From Telopea speciosissima (taxonomy: Eukaryota > Streptophyta > Magnoliopsida > Proteales > Proteaceae), in contig NC_057924.1 in assembly GCF_018873765.1 (NCBI RefSeq), positions 10,255,001 to 10,319,000 on the forward strand: 64,000 nt of DNA. Direction: 5' to 3'. Position numbers and translations under genes: made by a program. Below are positions 1 through 9,901 of the stretch, one piece after another (position 1 is the stretch's first letter; the number at the start of each line of letters is the position of its first letter). Below the pieces are notes generated by a model. It had not been told where the DNA came from. It did not search any database and saw only the letters and a program-made list of their open reading frames with translations.

Positions 1-944
1 AAAATATAGTCATAGGGAGAATTGCTAATTTTACGTGTAGTTTTTGCTCACAAATGTAAAGGTCTTGGAGACAATCAATGTCTCTACCCAGAACAAAGAG
101 ACCGAAAGGAAAATAATCAGAAACTACTGGAATTGCTGCAACCATCTACTTGGTATTTTATAGCATCCCTCATATTTTCTATTTTACTTACCTTGTTGAT
201 AAGGTAGTCGTTATTTTGTTACGTACAATTAGAATTTTTTTTGGGGATCAGATTAATTCAAAATGGAAGAAAAACTGTACAGGTTAAGGGGCCTTGACCC
301 TTTAGCATGGAGAAGGGCCCTAAACAAAGGCCCTAATTAGGAGGACTTACAACCAGAAAACAAAGGGGAAGATAGTCCTATAAACAGCACTTAGGCTACG
401 AAATCATTGATACTAAAGAAACATCCCGATGATCCATAAGCTTACTATTCCAGCCTGATGGCTTCCCTTGGAATGATGGAATGACATTTATCCCAAATAT
501 CAGATTTGATGTAGCGGGCAATGGCCGGCTTTGGTATTGTCATGTTAGGAATCAGATGATCATTTCTCTCCTTCCAAATATGGTAGACAGTAGCGCACAA
601 CACAAGGTTATGTGCGCAAGCTTATCTCCAATGCTACCACACCCCTGCAGGTTTTAGCTACACAAAGGGCTACAAACAATATGTTTCTATTCAGGGTTGA
701 AGGGAGGAACACAAGTTAAGCACATCCATCCAAACCTGGCCTGTAAAATTACACTCTAAAAGTAGATGATCTCTGCTCTCAAGTCCTGCCCAAAAGAAGC
801 AGCAAAAAGGCCTGACTTGTATGTTTCTTTTGAGGAACTGATCCGTGGTAGGGAGTGCATCGTATTTCCAAGCAATAAACGAATGCCTAGGAATATTAGA
901 GAGTAACCAAATTTCTCCGGCCCAATTTACCTTTGGGGACTGGG
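1..944. repeat. Segmental duplication block A1, copy 1
   Basis: This stretch matches 25584-26530 along its whole length with scattered substitutions and small indels. In the second copy the match begins a few bases after the end of the F-box gene 1 region. Position 1 therefore probably lies just downstream of another F-box gene copy outside the window. The first ~230 bases are 3' flank of that gene. The rest is an L1 remnant that was already present before the duplication. Confidence 0.85.
233..944 (-). mobile_element. L1-type LINE 3' fragment, copy 1
   Basis: On the - strand this encodes the end of a plant L1 ORF2. The zf-RVT segment is at about 720-950, with WAGEIW, PRHSF, LPTTDQ and the CNFTGQVW region that normally follows reverse transcriptase. 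The element ends on the A-rich side at about 233-248, seen as a T run on the + strand. It is 5'-truncated: homology to the sister copy (25800-26636) stops at 944, where unrelated block A2 begins. The frame is partly open but no reverse transcriptase remains, so it is dead. Confidence 0.75.
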
Positions 945-1074
945 AGAAGGGAATTCTCAAGTCTATGGAAAGCAGTGCTTGAAAATGGCAAAAACAATGA
1001 GAGAGAGGGAGTAGAAAACAATCATACTCTAAGTGGTCAGGACATTCTCCTTTTACAGGGAGAGATCTCTCCTG

Positions 1075-1220
1075 CAATTCTCTGCCTGGTCTATTTCCCC
1101 AAGTCCCTCTAATAGGTGGGGGGACCGATCCCATCCGGACAGTGTGTTTGGGCAGGGGGTATGGTGGTCATTTCCACCCCCAATGAGAGGAATTGCAGGA
1201 AATGGACGGGCAGGGAATTG
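1075..1220. mobile_element. MITE-like inverted-repeat insertion
   Basis: About 146 bp is present here and absent from the paralogous position near 43886. Its ends form imperfect inverted repeats of roughly 45 bp: CAATTCTCTGCC at the left, and the complement of the right end reads CAATTCCCTGCC. There is no coding capacity. I could not settle a target-site duplication. Confidence 0.6.
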
Positions 1221-1805
1221 TAGGGGATAAAGATCTGTCCAAAGAGGTCCTAATAGATGCATCTCTCGTAGAGACACGTACAAAAAGGGCAGCCGGCCGA
1301 CCGACGACGACTCCAATGGTCAAAAATCAATGCTCTCAAGAAACTTTGTCTATTTCCTCTTCTTCTGTGAGCTAAAATCCATGTTTGTGGATGATGGAGT
1401 GCGAGAGGATGTCAAGCACAATTACACAGCCTTAAATGTCCATAACTTTTGAGTGATTGAGAAGATAGTATTGGGTTTCCTCTTCAATCCATGAGCGAGA
1501 ATGTGGAATGGGTTTAAAGTGTGTTCTAGAATGAGCTGCATGCATTCTCTGACCCATTCCATTATTCAAGAATGAGATCGCATACAAAATGACATTTTTG
1601 TGGTCTCAGAAAGTGTTCTTAACCTAGAATGCATTCTGAGAATTTGCATATCTGACACAGCCCAACTCCCTGCTCAAATGCTAGTGTGAGTACAAAGAAA
1701 AGAGCCACACAGATGCCAATGGTGTTCTATTCTCTTCAAGTTTTAAGTTCAATTTGAAAGCATAGCTAAGTACTTCTGGTCAAATTGGTGCTTGTCTTGC
1801 AGTGG

Positions 1806-1924
1806 ACCTTCATCCGTTGCTGTAACTGCAGCGCTGTTGTGCGTCCCACTGTGCACACATGGCCGCTGCTGCACCGCACGATGCGCATAGCAGCGCTGCA
1901 GTTACAGCAGCGGATAAAAATTCG
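1806..1924. mobile_element. Short MITE with empty site in the paralogue
   Basis: An insertion of about 119 bp is flanked by TCTTGCAGTGG (1795-1805) and TCTTGCGGTGG (1925-1935). Its inner ends are strong inverted repeats, ATCCGTTGCTGTAACTGCAG against the complement of the right end. The paralogous sequence near 51918 has a single uninterrupted copy of the target and is the empty site. The 9-11 bp duplication suggests a Mutator-type non-autonomous element. Confidence 0.75.
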
Positions 1925-2376
1925 TCTTGCGGTGGCCTTGTATTGACAGCTCTTTTCTAAGATGCTTTTTGCGACTTTAATACCGATTTAAAGTTTCAAT
2001 CAATCATCATTTCCATCATATTCATGGAAAATCCATTTCATTTCCATTCACATAGATTAGGTTTTAAATCTGACTTCTATACTTGTGGCAGATTCATAAA
2101 TATCAGATCCTACATCAGACTCAATTGGATGCAAATTTTCCATGACATTGATCACCCTTTTCAGATAACTTGACAAAAATGATAAATTCATATTATCAAG
2201 TTAATAACAATGAGAATGAAACTTGGACCATTAATTAGAAAAAACCTATCATTTTAGGACATGTCTTTGTTCAGGATTTTTTCTTTTCACAAAACATAAA
2301 TCAAATCAAAGTCAAGTTTGAAATTTAATAAGCAAGAAAATTATTTCACCCTTTTATTCAAATCCAACCTACTAAT

Positions 2377-2806
2377 TTAATCCTCAGTCTTCCTTCTCTT
2401 GTTTGGATTGTTAATAGAGTCATTGTTATGCTCTTGGAGAAGGTTTTCTCCAACAGCTTCAGGTACCATATTTGACCCTCAAAGGAATTGTCATCATCAG
2501 AACTTGAAATTTCGTCCTCCTCTGGCTCTTCTATACATGCAATAGAAATTGATATAAGTTTTCAAGCTCCTAATCTTCAAAATTCTCTGGTGACTGCATT
2601 CGTAGGTAGATATTATTTATCTCTTCAAGGGGATTTTGATGGAAATTCACTCATATGAAAAGTTAGCCAAACGAATTTAATAAGCATGAAGTGATATTGA
2701 CAATGAAAACAGAACTAAAATTTACAGCTTGTACAGATTAAGGCCAACAAAAAACCATACAAGTAACTTTTTACCTGTTCTGAATGAACCCCATCACATA
2801 GGGATA
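2377..2806 (-). pseudogene. Last two exons of an unidentified gene, copy 1
   Basis: Read on the - strand, an exon piece (YPYVMGFIQN, about 2775-2806) ends at a GTAAAAAG donor. An intron of about 120 bp follows, then a terminal exon. That exon has an acidic SSSDDDNSFEG stretch and a basic NNPNKRRKTED tail before a stop at 2377-2379. The paralogue at 52373-52800 aligns throughout and keeps a cleaner acceptor and frame. At least two frame breaks are needed to link the parts, and the first is shared by both copies, so decay began before the duplication. This copy also has an in-frame TAG. The 5' side is cut at 2806 by the LTR-like sequence. I do not recognise the parent gene; the basic tail resembles a nuclear localisation signal. 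Confidence 0.55.
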
Positions 2807-3919
2807 CTGTAGCACCCCCAAATCCGGGTAAGATATGGGAATAGGCTCTCGCGGGCCTCCGTAAAATAACGGTCAAAGTTTCTTTTCTTTTTCCTTTTTC
2901 TTTCCTTTTCTAAAAATTTCGTCAGCATGTCCCCTGTTACCTTGCACTTACATTAACATCCATAACATGTACATCACATTTTAATAATGATATCCATCCA
3001 TAACCTGTAGATATGTATCCATTTTAATTATCCACCTACCTTGTGCATTCTATAGACTGAAATCCATGAAATTGTATCAACACAACTATAGAAAATAAGT
3101 TCCATCAACATCTAACAAATAAGTCCTAAATGATTTGTATTTTTAAATTTACATCAAAATGTCTATCCAACAAATTACATCCCAAAACACCTGAGCCATC
3201 TACTATGAAGTTTGGAGCCTTTCCCTTTGGATCTCTGGATGCAATCTCCACATTGACACTACACATGTGTCTGCTCTGTAAAAACATTTGTAGCTATGGG
3301 GTGAGCAACTAACTCAATGAGAAGGAATACCATTCATACCATGCCCATGAATCTATAAAATTATGCTATGTTGTGAGAACTTATGCTATGCACATGCTGT
3401 AAATAAAACTCATAAATCTGGCATACTATGTCCGATCTTACAAAATAGCTGTCATGCATGAAGCTCATAAATAATGAAAACAATATCTAGCTATTGCTCC
3501 GTTACTGTGACTTGTAATCATTGTGCTTGTTGGTCTGTCAATTTCTTACTATAAATTGCTTTAATCTGTCATACTCTTTTCCTATTCTGGTGTTAGTCTC
3601 TTACTTTAGCTTACATTGTCTGATTATCTTTGTGAATCTCTTACTTTGGCTCTTTTTATCTGGTTTGCTCTTAAATCTCTTGCTTTGGCTTTTTTAGCTG
3701 GGTTTCTTTGTGATTCTCTTGCTTTGGCTTTTCTTATATTCTTATACTTCGCTTATCCTCACAGGATCTTCCAGCTCAATGGGGTTGCCTGATCTTGGTT
3801 TCTTTCTTTCTTTCTTTTCTTTATGTGATTCTCTCTATGTGATTTACCACTGAGCTCTGTACTGGTGAGGATACACGCTTTGTAACTCTGGGGATCCGTG
3901 GATCCAACTGTATCTGGAG

Positions 3920-4215
3920 GAACGTGAAACGACACCCTGGCCGGTCATTAAGATGCCGGGGAAGCCCATGCTGTACTGTGGATCGACACCCTGGCCAGTC
4001 ACCTCAATGTCGGGGAAGTCCATGCGCTAATCTATCTCTGGAGGAACATGAGACGACACCCTAGCCGGTCATCAAGATGTCGGGGAAGCTCATGCCCTAA
4101 CTATATCTGGGGGAGATGTGAGATGACACCTTGGTTGATCATCAAGATGTCGGGGAAGTCCACACCGTACCGTGGATCGATACCCTAGCCGGTCATCTCA
4201 ATGCTAGGGAAGCTC
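3920..4215. repeat. Irregular minisatellite
   Basis: Five units share GACACCCTGGCCGGTCAT followed by GATGYCGGGGAAG. They start near 3931, 3985, 4055, 4135 and 4179, with spacing of 44-80 bp. Such arrays occur inside long LTRs of plant gypsy-type elements. Confidence 0.75.
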
Positions 4216-4320
4216 ACTTGCTCAATCTCTGTGTACTACACCCAATACCTATACCCCAACAGGAAATGGTTGATAATCACAGGTCTTTGCTATTTCTTCC
4301 TCTATTTGCTTTGCTTTTCT

Positions 4321-5042
4321 CTTTGCGAGCCAATAGAGCTCTTTTGCTTTTCTTTACTTTGCTTTTCTTTCCTTGAGCCATTGGGGCTCCTTTGCTTTCT
4401 TTACTAACCTCTACTTCTAGTCCACCAATGCCTAACTCAACTCTAGGATGAAACTAGAATATTGATTGAATATTCTCTATTGCCTACTCCCAGGTAACGG
4501 AAGGGACATTCAGAGACTCATTACTCCACTCATTCCTAATTTTGAATGAAGCATTGTTGAATCCTTCAGTTTCAGTTCTTTTCCGTTCAGTTATTTGCTA
4601 TACTTTACTGTGCTTTACTTGTCTATATTGTTTTGTACTGTTCTGTAATATTCTTACTGGTCTGTATGGTGTCGGTATGGTTATGGGTCTCTTTGCGAGC
4701 CAATAGAGCTCTTTTGCTTTTCTTTCCTTGAGCCATTGGGGCTCCTTTGCTTTCTTTACTAACCTCTACTTCTAGTCCACCAATGCCTAACTCAACTCTA
4801 GGATGAAACTAGAATATTGATTGAATATTCTCTATTGCCTACTCCCAGGTAACGGAAGGGACATTCAGAGACTCATTACTCCACTCATTCCTAATTTTGA
4901 ATGAAGCATTGTTGAATCCTTCAGTTTTAGTTCTTTTCCGTTCAGTTATTTGCTATACTTTATTGTGCTTTACTTGTCTATATTGTTTTGTACTGTTCTG
5001 TAATATTCTTACTGGTCTGTATGGTGTCGGTATGGTTATGGG
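4321..5042. repeat. Tandem duplication, period about 370 bp
   Basis: Two near-identical copies (4321-4690 and 4691-5042) both begin CTTTGCGAGCCAATAGAGCT and end in GTATGGTTATGGG. The second lacks about 15 bp near its start. Few substitutions separate them, so the duplication is recent relative to the surrounding decay. Confidence 0.9.
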
Positions 5043-5150
5043 CCTTTCTCTCTCTTTCCCTATTCCTTCTCCTTTCTTTTTTCTCACGGTTCTTTTTTTT
5101 CTTTTCTTTTCTTTTTTAGCTTTGTAAGATTCCACCCTCTACCCTCCATT

Positions 5151-6432
5151 CACCCTGCACTGAAACAAAGATAAATAAATGCTTCTAAGGGGACTTGAGC
5201 CTTGGATCTATAGCTTATGGAATGTGTTGATAGCCATTGGGCTATTGATTCCCTTGGTATTCTATACCTAAATAACATATAAAAGTATATCACCCATCTG
5301 ACATTTTCTGTCTCAAGGTTTACGCGAGTACATCGTATACATGTATGACACAATACATACTCGACACCATGACTTTAAAGAAAATGAAAATCATGGCATT
5401 GTCGGCTAAATAATATCATAAATCCTTAAATCGGTCCTTTCTTCTGATCGAACCATTCTGATTAAGTTCTACTGATCTTTGCGTCTGTGATGCCCCACGT
5501 TTCGATCGAATCGGCAGATCCGCAGTTCTCACGGGATGATGTGAAGGATTTCTTTGCGGATGGGCCGAACTTGTGCGTCTCGTAGCTCTCTCCGATCTTT
5601 CACCTTCAGGGGGTGATCCCCTAGGGTTTTGCTCCTATTGAGGGATTGGTTCTGTCCTCGGTAATGGCACCACCCTCCTGCGGGAAGTCACCTGCTGCCT
5701 CAAATAATCCTGAAAAAGGTTTTGGTCCTGGAGAATCTGTCTCTACAAGTCATTAATTTAACCCACTATTGCTGGTGCGTTTGGATCAGCTATTGCTTCC
5801 CTGGGTATTTTTTCATCAAGATTTATCTCTCCTGCGTCGACATGTACGTTCCCCGGGTTCTCCGTCTCTTGAAGTCTTTGATGATCGGTTCTCCGACGAG
5901 AGCTCTCTAGTGGTGGTGTCTCGTTCCTCTCCCTCGGAGCATTGGTAGAGGGTGCGGCCTTCTTACGTGGTGTCATTGAGTACTTGAGGAAACGAGCTAG
6001 TAGAAATGTTGGCTAGCGTCGTTCCCATAAACGGCATCAATCTGTTGCGTCAGAAAATCACCGATTGGTTCTTCGGATGCCGCGACCTACAAAAGGACGT
6101 CAGTGACAAAGGAGAACCGATGTGGTTCTGGCCTAGGACTCTTTGATGCCTTAGTTAGATCTCTCTTAGCAACAGATGAATTACTGGAGTTTAAGATGAA
6201 TAATGGGTTAGAATACCTGAGTATTTATAGTAGAGTATGGCAGTGTGGAGAGTCCCTGTTGGTGATAAGCATTCTTCGTGGAAGGGTCTATCATGTAGTA
6301 GGGTCTCTTTATGAAACGCAGAGTCCTGTAGGAAAGAGGTTTCCTAACAGATAGATATGCGTGTTCTTCACGTGTTGGATAACGATCCTTGATGTATGAG
6401 TCCGGATAGGATCACATATCTTTGGGATAACG
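5151..6432. other. Stretch without recognisable genes
   Basis: No convincing coding signal on either strand. TGTGATGCCCCACG at about 5488 resembles the start of a gypsy-type LTR, and GC content rises after it (5500-5950). This may be part of another decayed LTR, but no second end is visible. Confidence 0.3.
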
Positions 6433-6580
6433 TCCTTCTAATAATAAGATGACATAGACCTTGGCGGTGACGTCATGGTTGGACCTCATTGGCTTGCATG
6501 GAGGACTCCTTCTAATAATAAGATGACATAGACTTTGGCGGTGACGTCATGGTTGGACCTCATTGGCTTGCATGGAGGAC
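6433..6580. repeat. Perfect-spacing 74-bp tandem duplication
   Basis: Two adjacent copies (6433-6506, 6507-6580) of a unit starting TCCTTCTAATAATAAG and ending GCATGGAGGACT differ at about one position. Each contains a palindromic TGACGTCA core. No coding frame crosses it. The following 6581-7012 shows nothing recognisable. Confidence 0.92.
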
Positions 6581-7012
6581 TTGGTCTCTGGATGACTTCT
6601 TGGGTCTATTCCTCTTGGATTTGCCGAATGGGTTCTGTCGTGGTCCGGCTTGGGCCAACCTCTCATTTGGGTCAGGACATGTGGCATCTCGGGGCTGGCC
6701 TGTGTATTTTTGGTTTATCATAGGTACACCCAAGTATTTGATCGGAAAAGACCCCGGCAGGATGCCAAGCGATGCCGATATCTACAAATGCAGAGTATGA
6801 GGACAGTCACAGAGAATAGGCTCGATTGTCTTTAGTATCTCAAGATAATTTTAACCCCTCCTATCTTTTGGACCAAATGCTGCCCAATTTTGACTATCCT
6901 ATGCTTATTACTATTGCTTTCTTTAACCCCCTAAGTAATGAAGTTGGCTGGTCCGTTTGTGTTTTACAATAAGGCTAGTTTATTTTTGTTGCCTTTGATT
7001 ATGCATTTATAG

Positions 7013-7215
7013 GGAGCAGGGTTGAAGCAGAAGTCAGGAGCTTGGTTCAAGGACTCAGAGCAACAGATAGGTTGGGGTGTCAAGTGAATGAAGCCTTGAC
7101 TTCTCTCAACTTAGTTGGGCTAATTCCAAAAGCTGAGAATGTTGCCTCGCCAAGAGATTGTGTTTCTTTCCTCATAGAAATTTTCAGTCTACTTGGAACA
7201 ATGAATGTCTTGTAA
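7013..7215 (+). CDS. Exon-like open frame, possible terminal exon
   Basis: After a plausible acceptor (TTTATAG at 7006-7012) there is an uninterrupted frame of about 67 codons. It begins SRVEAEVRSLVQGL, ends FSLLGTMNVL and stops at TAA (7213-7215). Composition is helical with regularly spaced leucines and an acidic/basic mix, unlike the AT-rich surroundings. I do not recognise the family and see no upstream exon within about 500 bp. It could be the last exon of a dead gene or a captured gene fragment. A tiny LINE-tail insertion has duplicated the sequence around the stop codon. Confidence 0.35.
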
Positions 7216-7248
7216 TTTCGTTTACCAAAAAAAAAGTCTTGTAATTTC
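7207..7248 (+). mobile_element. Micro-insertion of a LINE 3' tail with 13-bp target duplication
   Basis: GTCTTGTAATTTC occurs at 7207-7219 and again, perfectly, at 7236-7248. Between them lie 16 bases ending TTTACC plus nine A. The TTYACCAAAA ending is the 3' end seen on the larger LINE copy at 39040-39057. This fits target-primed reverse transcription that stopped almost at once. Confidence 0.75.
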
Positions 7249-7270
7249 AAAGTCTGATCATTGTGTGGTT

Positions 7271-8267
7271 TAGGGTTTTAAAACATGGAATTGGGGATGA
7301 AATCGGTCATTGGAGATTCTGATCCAGATTGGATCGAAAGTGGTGCTTAAGAACCCTAGAACCAATCCTCAAATCTAAAAACAGGGAATTTCAAGGGTTT
7401 TGGGGTGCGAATTGACCGTGTCGGATAGGTGGAAATTGGGATCGGGCATGGCTGATTTTGATCTCAATAGGCCGATTCACTGATTCACCGATTCCCAATT
7501 TTTAAGAGGGACAATTTCTTAGATCTATTAGATAAGAACCGAAATTACAAGATAAGTAGGTTTATTTACATCCACTACTTTCCATTTTGAAAATATTTGC
7601 TCAATCCCTGAAGTTGGTTCATACTCATGCTACGCAAGAATAAAATAAAAATAAACTTCCAAAATTGCCCCAAAAATCTGTTTTATACCATGATGGATAA
7701 AATAGGAGGGAAGGGACGCGCAACTTTCTCTACCTACTTTTATTTTTTTTTTATTTTTTTATTGCTTCTCACTTTTGTTTTTTGTTTTTATTTTTTTTTT
7801 GTTGACCGAGTTTTCTTCCACCAACTGTGAATGAGATCCCATTCACCGCAAGGCAGGAGAGGGCAGGAATAGGTATTGAATTGGGAGGGTATTTTGGAAC
7901 ATACAAAAATCCTAAGAGGGGTTTGTGAATTGTTTTTATTGTTTTCTATTCCAATAATTAAGGTGTACTTCTCTTTGGATAAGATGCTATAGTTTATTTT
8001 TTTATTTTTTTAGGGGATAATAACCACTTTGATTTCTTCTCGTAAAATTATTCTTTCATTGGATTTCATAGCTTTTAAAACAATTAAATGAGGTTGGTGC
8101 AATTTGGAAGTTTGCTTTTATTTTTTCTAATGTGGCATGAGTACTAACCAACTTTGGGGATTAAGTAAATCTTTTTAAAATAGAAAGTAGTGCATGTAAA
8201 ACAAATTTGAAACCTACTTATCTTTTAATCTAGTGGATCTAAGTAATTTTTCCTTTTTAAAACCCTG
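7271..8267. mobile_element. hAT-type MITE, interrupted by another element
   Basis: The ends are TAGGGTTTTAAAA and the complement CAGGGTTTTAAAA. They are flanked by a perfect 8-bp duplication GTGTGGTT (7263-7270 and 8268-8275), which is diagnostic of hAT superfamily insertions. Its own sequence (7271-7507 plus about 5 bp) is non-coding. The remainder is the nested element at 7508-8253. Confidence 0.85.
7508..8253. mobile_element. Mutator-type MITE nested in the hAT MITE
   Basis: About 746 bp has imperfect terminal inverted repeats of roughly 150 bp. The left end starts GGGACAATTTCTTAGATC; the complement of the right end starts GGAAAAATTACTTAGATC. The flanks are TTTTTAAGA (7499-7507) and TTTTTAAAA (8254-8262), a 9-bp duplication with one mismatch. 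No transposase frame is visible; the middle is AT-rich. Its terminus resembles that of the large element at 37555-42771, so the two may share a transposase source. Confidence 0.8.
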
Positions 8268-8275
8268 GTGTGGTT

Positions 8276-8617
8276 AGGTTGCTTAAATGGCTGGCCAATA
8301 ACCTTAGCAAGACAAAACTATCTCTTTTCTATTTTCGAGTAATTAGATTTGTCCAAAAATTTCATGCACAACCTTGTACAGTTATGCCTCCTCTCACAGT
8401 AGAGGGTTGAAATGACCGAATACCCTTCTATTTAACTCATAGTCACCTACCCCTCCCTCATGCACCCTTGCATGAAAACTTTCCCCATTAAAATTTTCTT
8501 TCTTTCACTTTTTTCCTTAAAAAAAACACTTTATTTTTCTACAAAAAAAAAAAAAAATTTATTTTGATTTACAACCAAGTCGCTATAAACATAACATAAA
8601 ATTTTAGGTCTCTAGAG
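8276..8617. other. AT-rich spacer with a weak inverted repeat
   Basis: No gene. Segments near 8360-8395 and 8465-8495 are loosely inverted (TTTCATGCA against TGCATGAAAA) and recall the element at 9382-9880. A long A run lies at about 8542-8558. Confidence 0.35.
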
Positions 8618-8818
8618 CATAGTTGGAAAACCAGATTTTGACTCAGGCGAATCACCTGAGTCGAGTAAAAAATTTGCAAAACCATTTCATAAGTCATGTA
8701 GACTCGATTATTATAAAAATTGACCAAACTCAGTTCGAGTTATTATAGACTTGGTAATTATGCCCAAGTGACACGAAACTCAGTGCGTTTGGTCAAGTTT
8801 GGTCAAAACTCACTCTCA

Positions 8819-8849
<31 letters not shown>

Positions 8850-9263
8850 TCTCTTTATTTACCAATGGACTATAGAAAAGTTTGTTTTAGTTTCCAATAC
8901 AAGGGCGTGGTTTTTGCATAGGAAAGTGCATACATCAATCGTCCATAAATATGTAAAAATGAGTATTAATAATAAACACTTTCCTATGCCCAAAGATTGG
9001 TGGATCGTATTATATATTAATGCATGTATTCACAATTAATAATGAATATTAATGATAATCTTTTGATTAATTTAGAGAAATGAGATATTTCATACCCTTC
9101 AAATATCTTTTTAATAGTGAAAAAGTCCAATGGTCTTACCCATTCTCGATATTATGTATATTAATTATTAAATATATTAAAAGTTAAAAAAAAGGACTCG
9201 TCTTGATCAGGTTTAACTCTCGTGAATCACAAGAGAATAAAAAAATCTGATTTTTCAACTATA
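8618..9263. mobile_element. Possible inverted-repeat element
   Basis: The left end (CATAGTTGGAAAACCAGATTTT, split after 20 bases) and the complement of the right end (TATAGTTGAAAAATCAGATT) form roughly 22-bp inverted repeats, with further DNA carrying CGAGT motifs inside each. It encloses a (CT)n run. I did not find a convincing target duplication. Confidence 0.45.
8813..8852. repeat. (CT)n microsatellite
   Basis: CT dinucleotide run interrupted by single ACT units, between two AT-rich stretches. Confidence 0.9.
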
Positions 9264-9307
9264 TTCACAAGACAAAAAATTCATTGACTAGTGTTAGTTA
9301 GCAGTGG

Positions 9308-9358
9308 ACTATCAATACCTTGTCCTACCCAAAAAAAAAAAAAAAACACTATCAATAC
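9308..9358 (+). mobile_element. Second LINE-tail micro-insertion
   Basis: ACTATCAATAC is repeated perfectly at 9308-9318 and 9348-9358. The 29 bases between them end in CCTACCC plus a run of about 16 A and one C. This is the same logic as the insertion at 7207-7248. Confidence 0.7.
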
Positions 9359-9381
9359 TTTATAAATAAAAGTAAAAGAGA

Positions 9382-9880
9382 AAGTTTTCATACACAGTGT
9401 GTAAGTATGCACGGTCGTATCCTTTCTCACAAAGAGTTGAAAAAATCATAAAACCCCCACCCATACGGATGAAGACCCGGAAAGAGTTGAAAACTTTCCC
9501 CTTGTTAATGACAAAACAATTGCTACTTTCTACGGATGAAGACCCGGAAAATCAAAATAAAAGGTTGGTGGCAGTCAACTATGATAACATCTCACCGCCC
9601 CATGTCGGAAATCTGGGGTGATTCTGAGGAAAGTTAATTCAAAAACTTAGCCGCTTCTTCAACCTATTCACACGTTAGCATTAAAAGTCTCTTTTTTCTG
9701 ATAGAAATCCCGAAATGGTTGAATCACACAATTTTTAAAAGTTTGCCCATATTTAATTGGCCAAAGATTTCCTCTCTCACAAGGAGTTAGAAAAATCATA
9801 AAACCCCACTCTTATTTTAATGCCTTGAAACTCTCATCCTCTCACATGCACGGCTTACACAACTGTGTATGAAAACTGTC
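9382..9880. mobile_element. Inverted-repeat (MITE-like) element
   Basis: The left end AAGTTTTCATACACAG, with GTGTAAG and GCACGG, is mirrored by GTGTATGAAAACT at the right, with GCACGGCTTACAC before it. The arms are roughly 45 bp. Inside, the 20-mer TACGGATGAAGACCCGGAAA occurs twice (about 9463 and 9531), and CACAARGAGTT..AAAATCATAAAACCCC occurs near each end. There is no coding frame of note. Confidence 0.6.
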
Positions 9881-9901
9881 CCCTATTTAATTCACAGCAA
9901 T

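Larger units (their letters stand above)
945..2806. repeat. Segmental duplication block A2, copy 1
   Basis: This matches 43733-44378 and, after a copia insertion, 51786-52800. The two blocks are colinear. Copy 1 differs by two extra MITE-like insertions (1075-1220 and 1806-1924) and by ending abruptly at 2806, where an LTR-like sequence starts. Apart from the MITEs and the pseudogene at 2377-2806 I see no coding content. Confidence 0.85.
2807..5150. mobile_element. LTR-like non-coding sequence with internal tandem repeats
   Basis: Homology to the paralogous block stops exactly where TGTAGCACCCCC begins. This resembles the TGTCACACCCCGG terminus of the gypsy-type LTRs at 27626 and 34476. The stretch is non-coding and pyrimidine-rich. 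It holds a short minisatellite and a 370-bp tandem duplication. Its 4431-4600 segment is related to 30893-31060 inside the gypsy-type element. I infer an LTR or LTR fragment of a Ty3/gypsy-type element. I did not find the matching right end, a primer-binding site or a target duplication. Confidence 0.45.

Noticed and set aside
22..207. Open frame of 61 codons at the window start
   Set aside because: The homologous flank at 25605 onward does not keep the frame, and it lies in the 3' flank of a duplicated gene.
3930..4200. CRISPR-like regular repeats
   Set aside because: Units are diverged, spacing is irregular and this is plant nuclear DNA. It is a minisatellite in LTR-like sequence.
9316..9350. 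Possible polyadenylation tail of a processed pseudogene
   Set aside because: Only about ten non-A bases precede the run and no gene-derived sequence is included. A LINE-tail insertion fits better.
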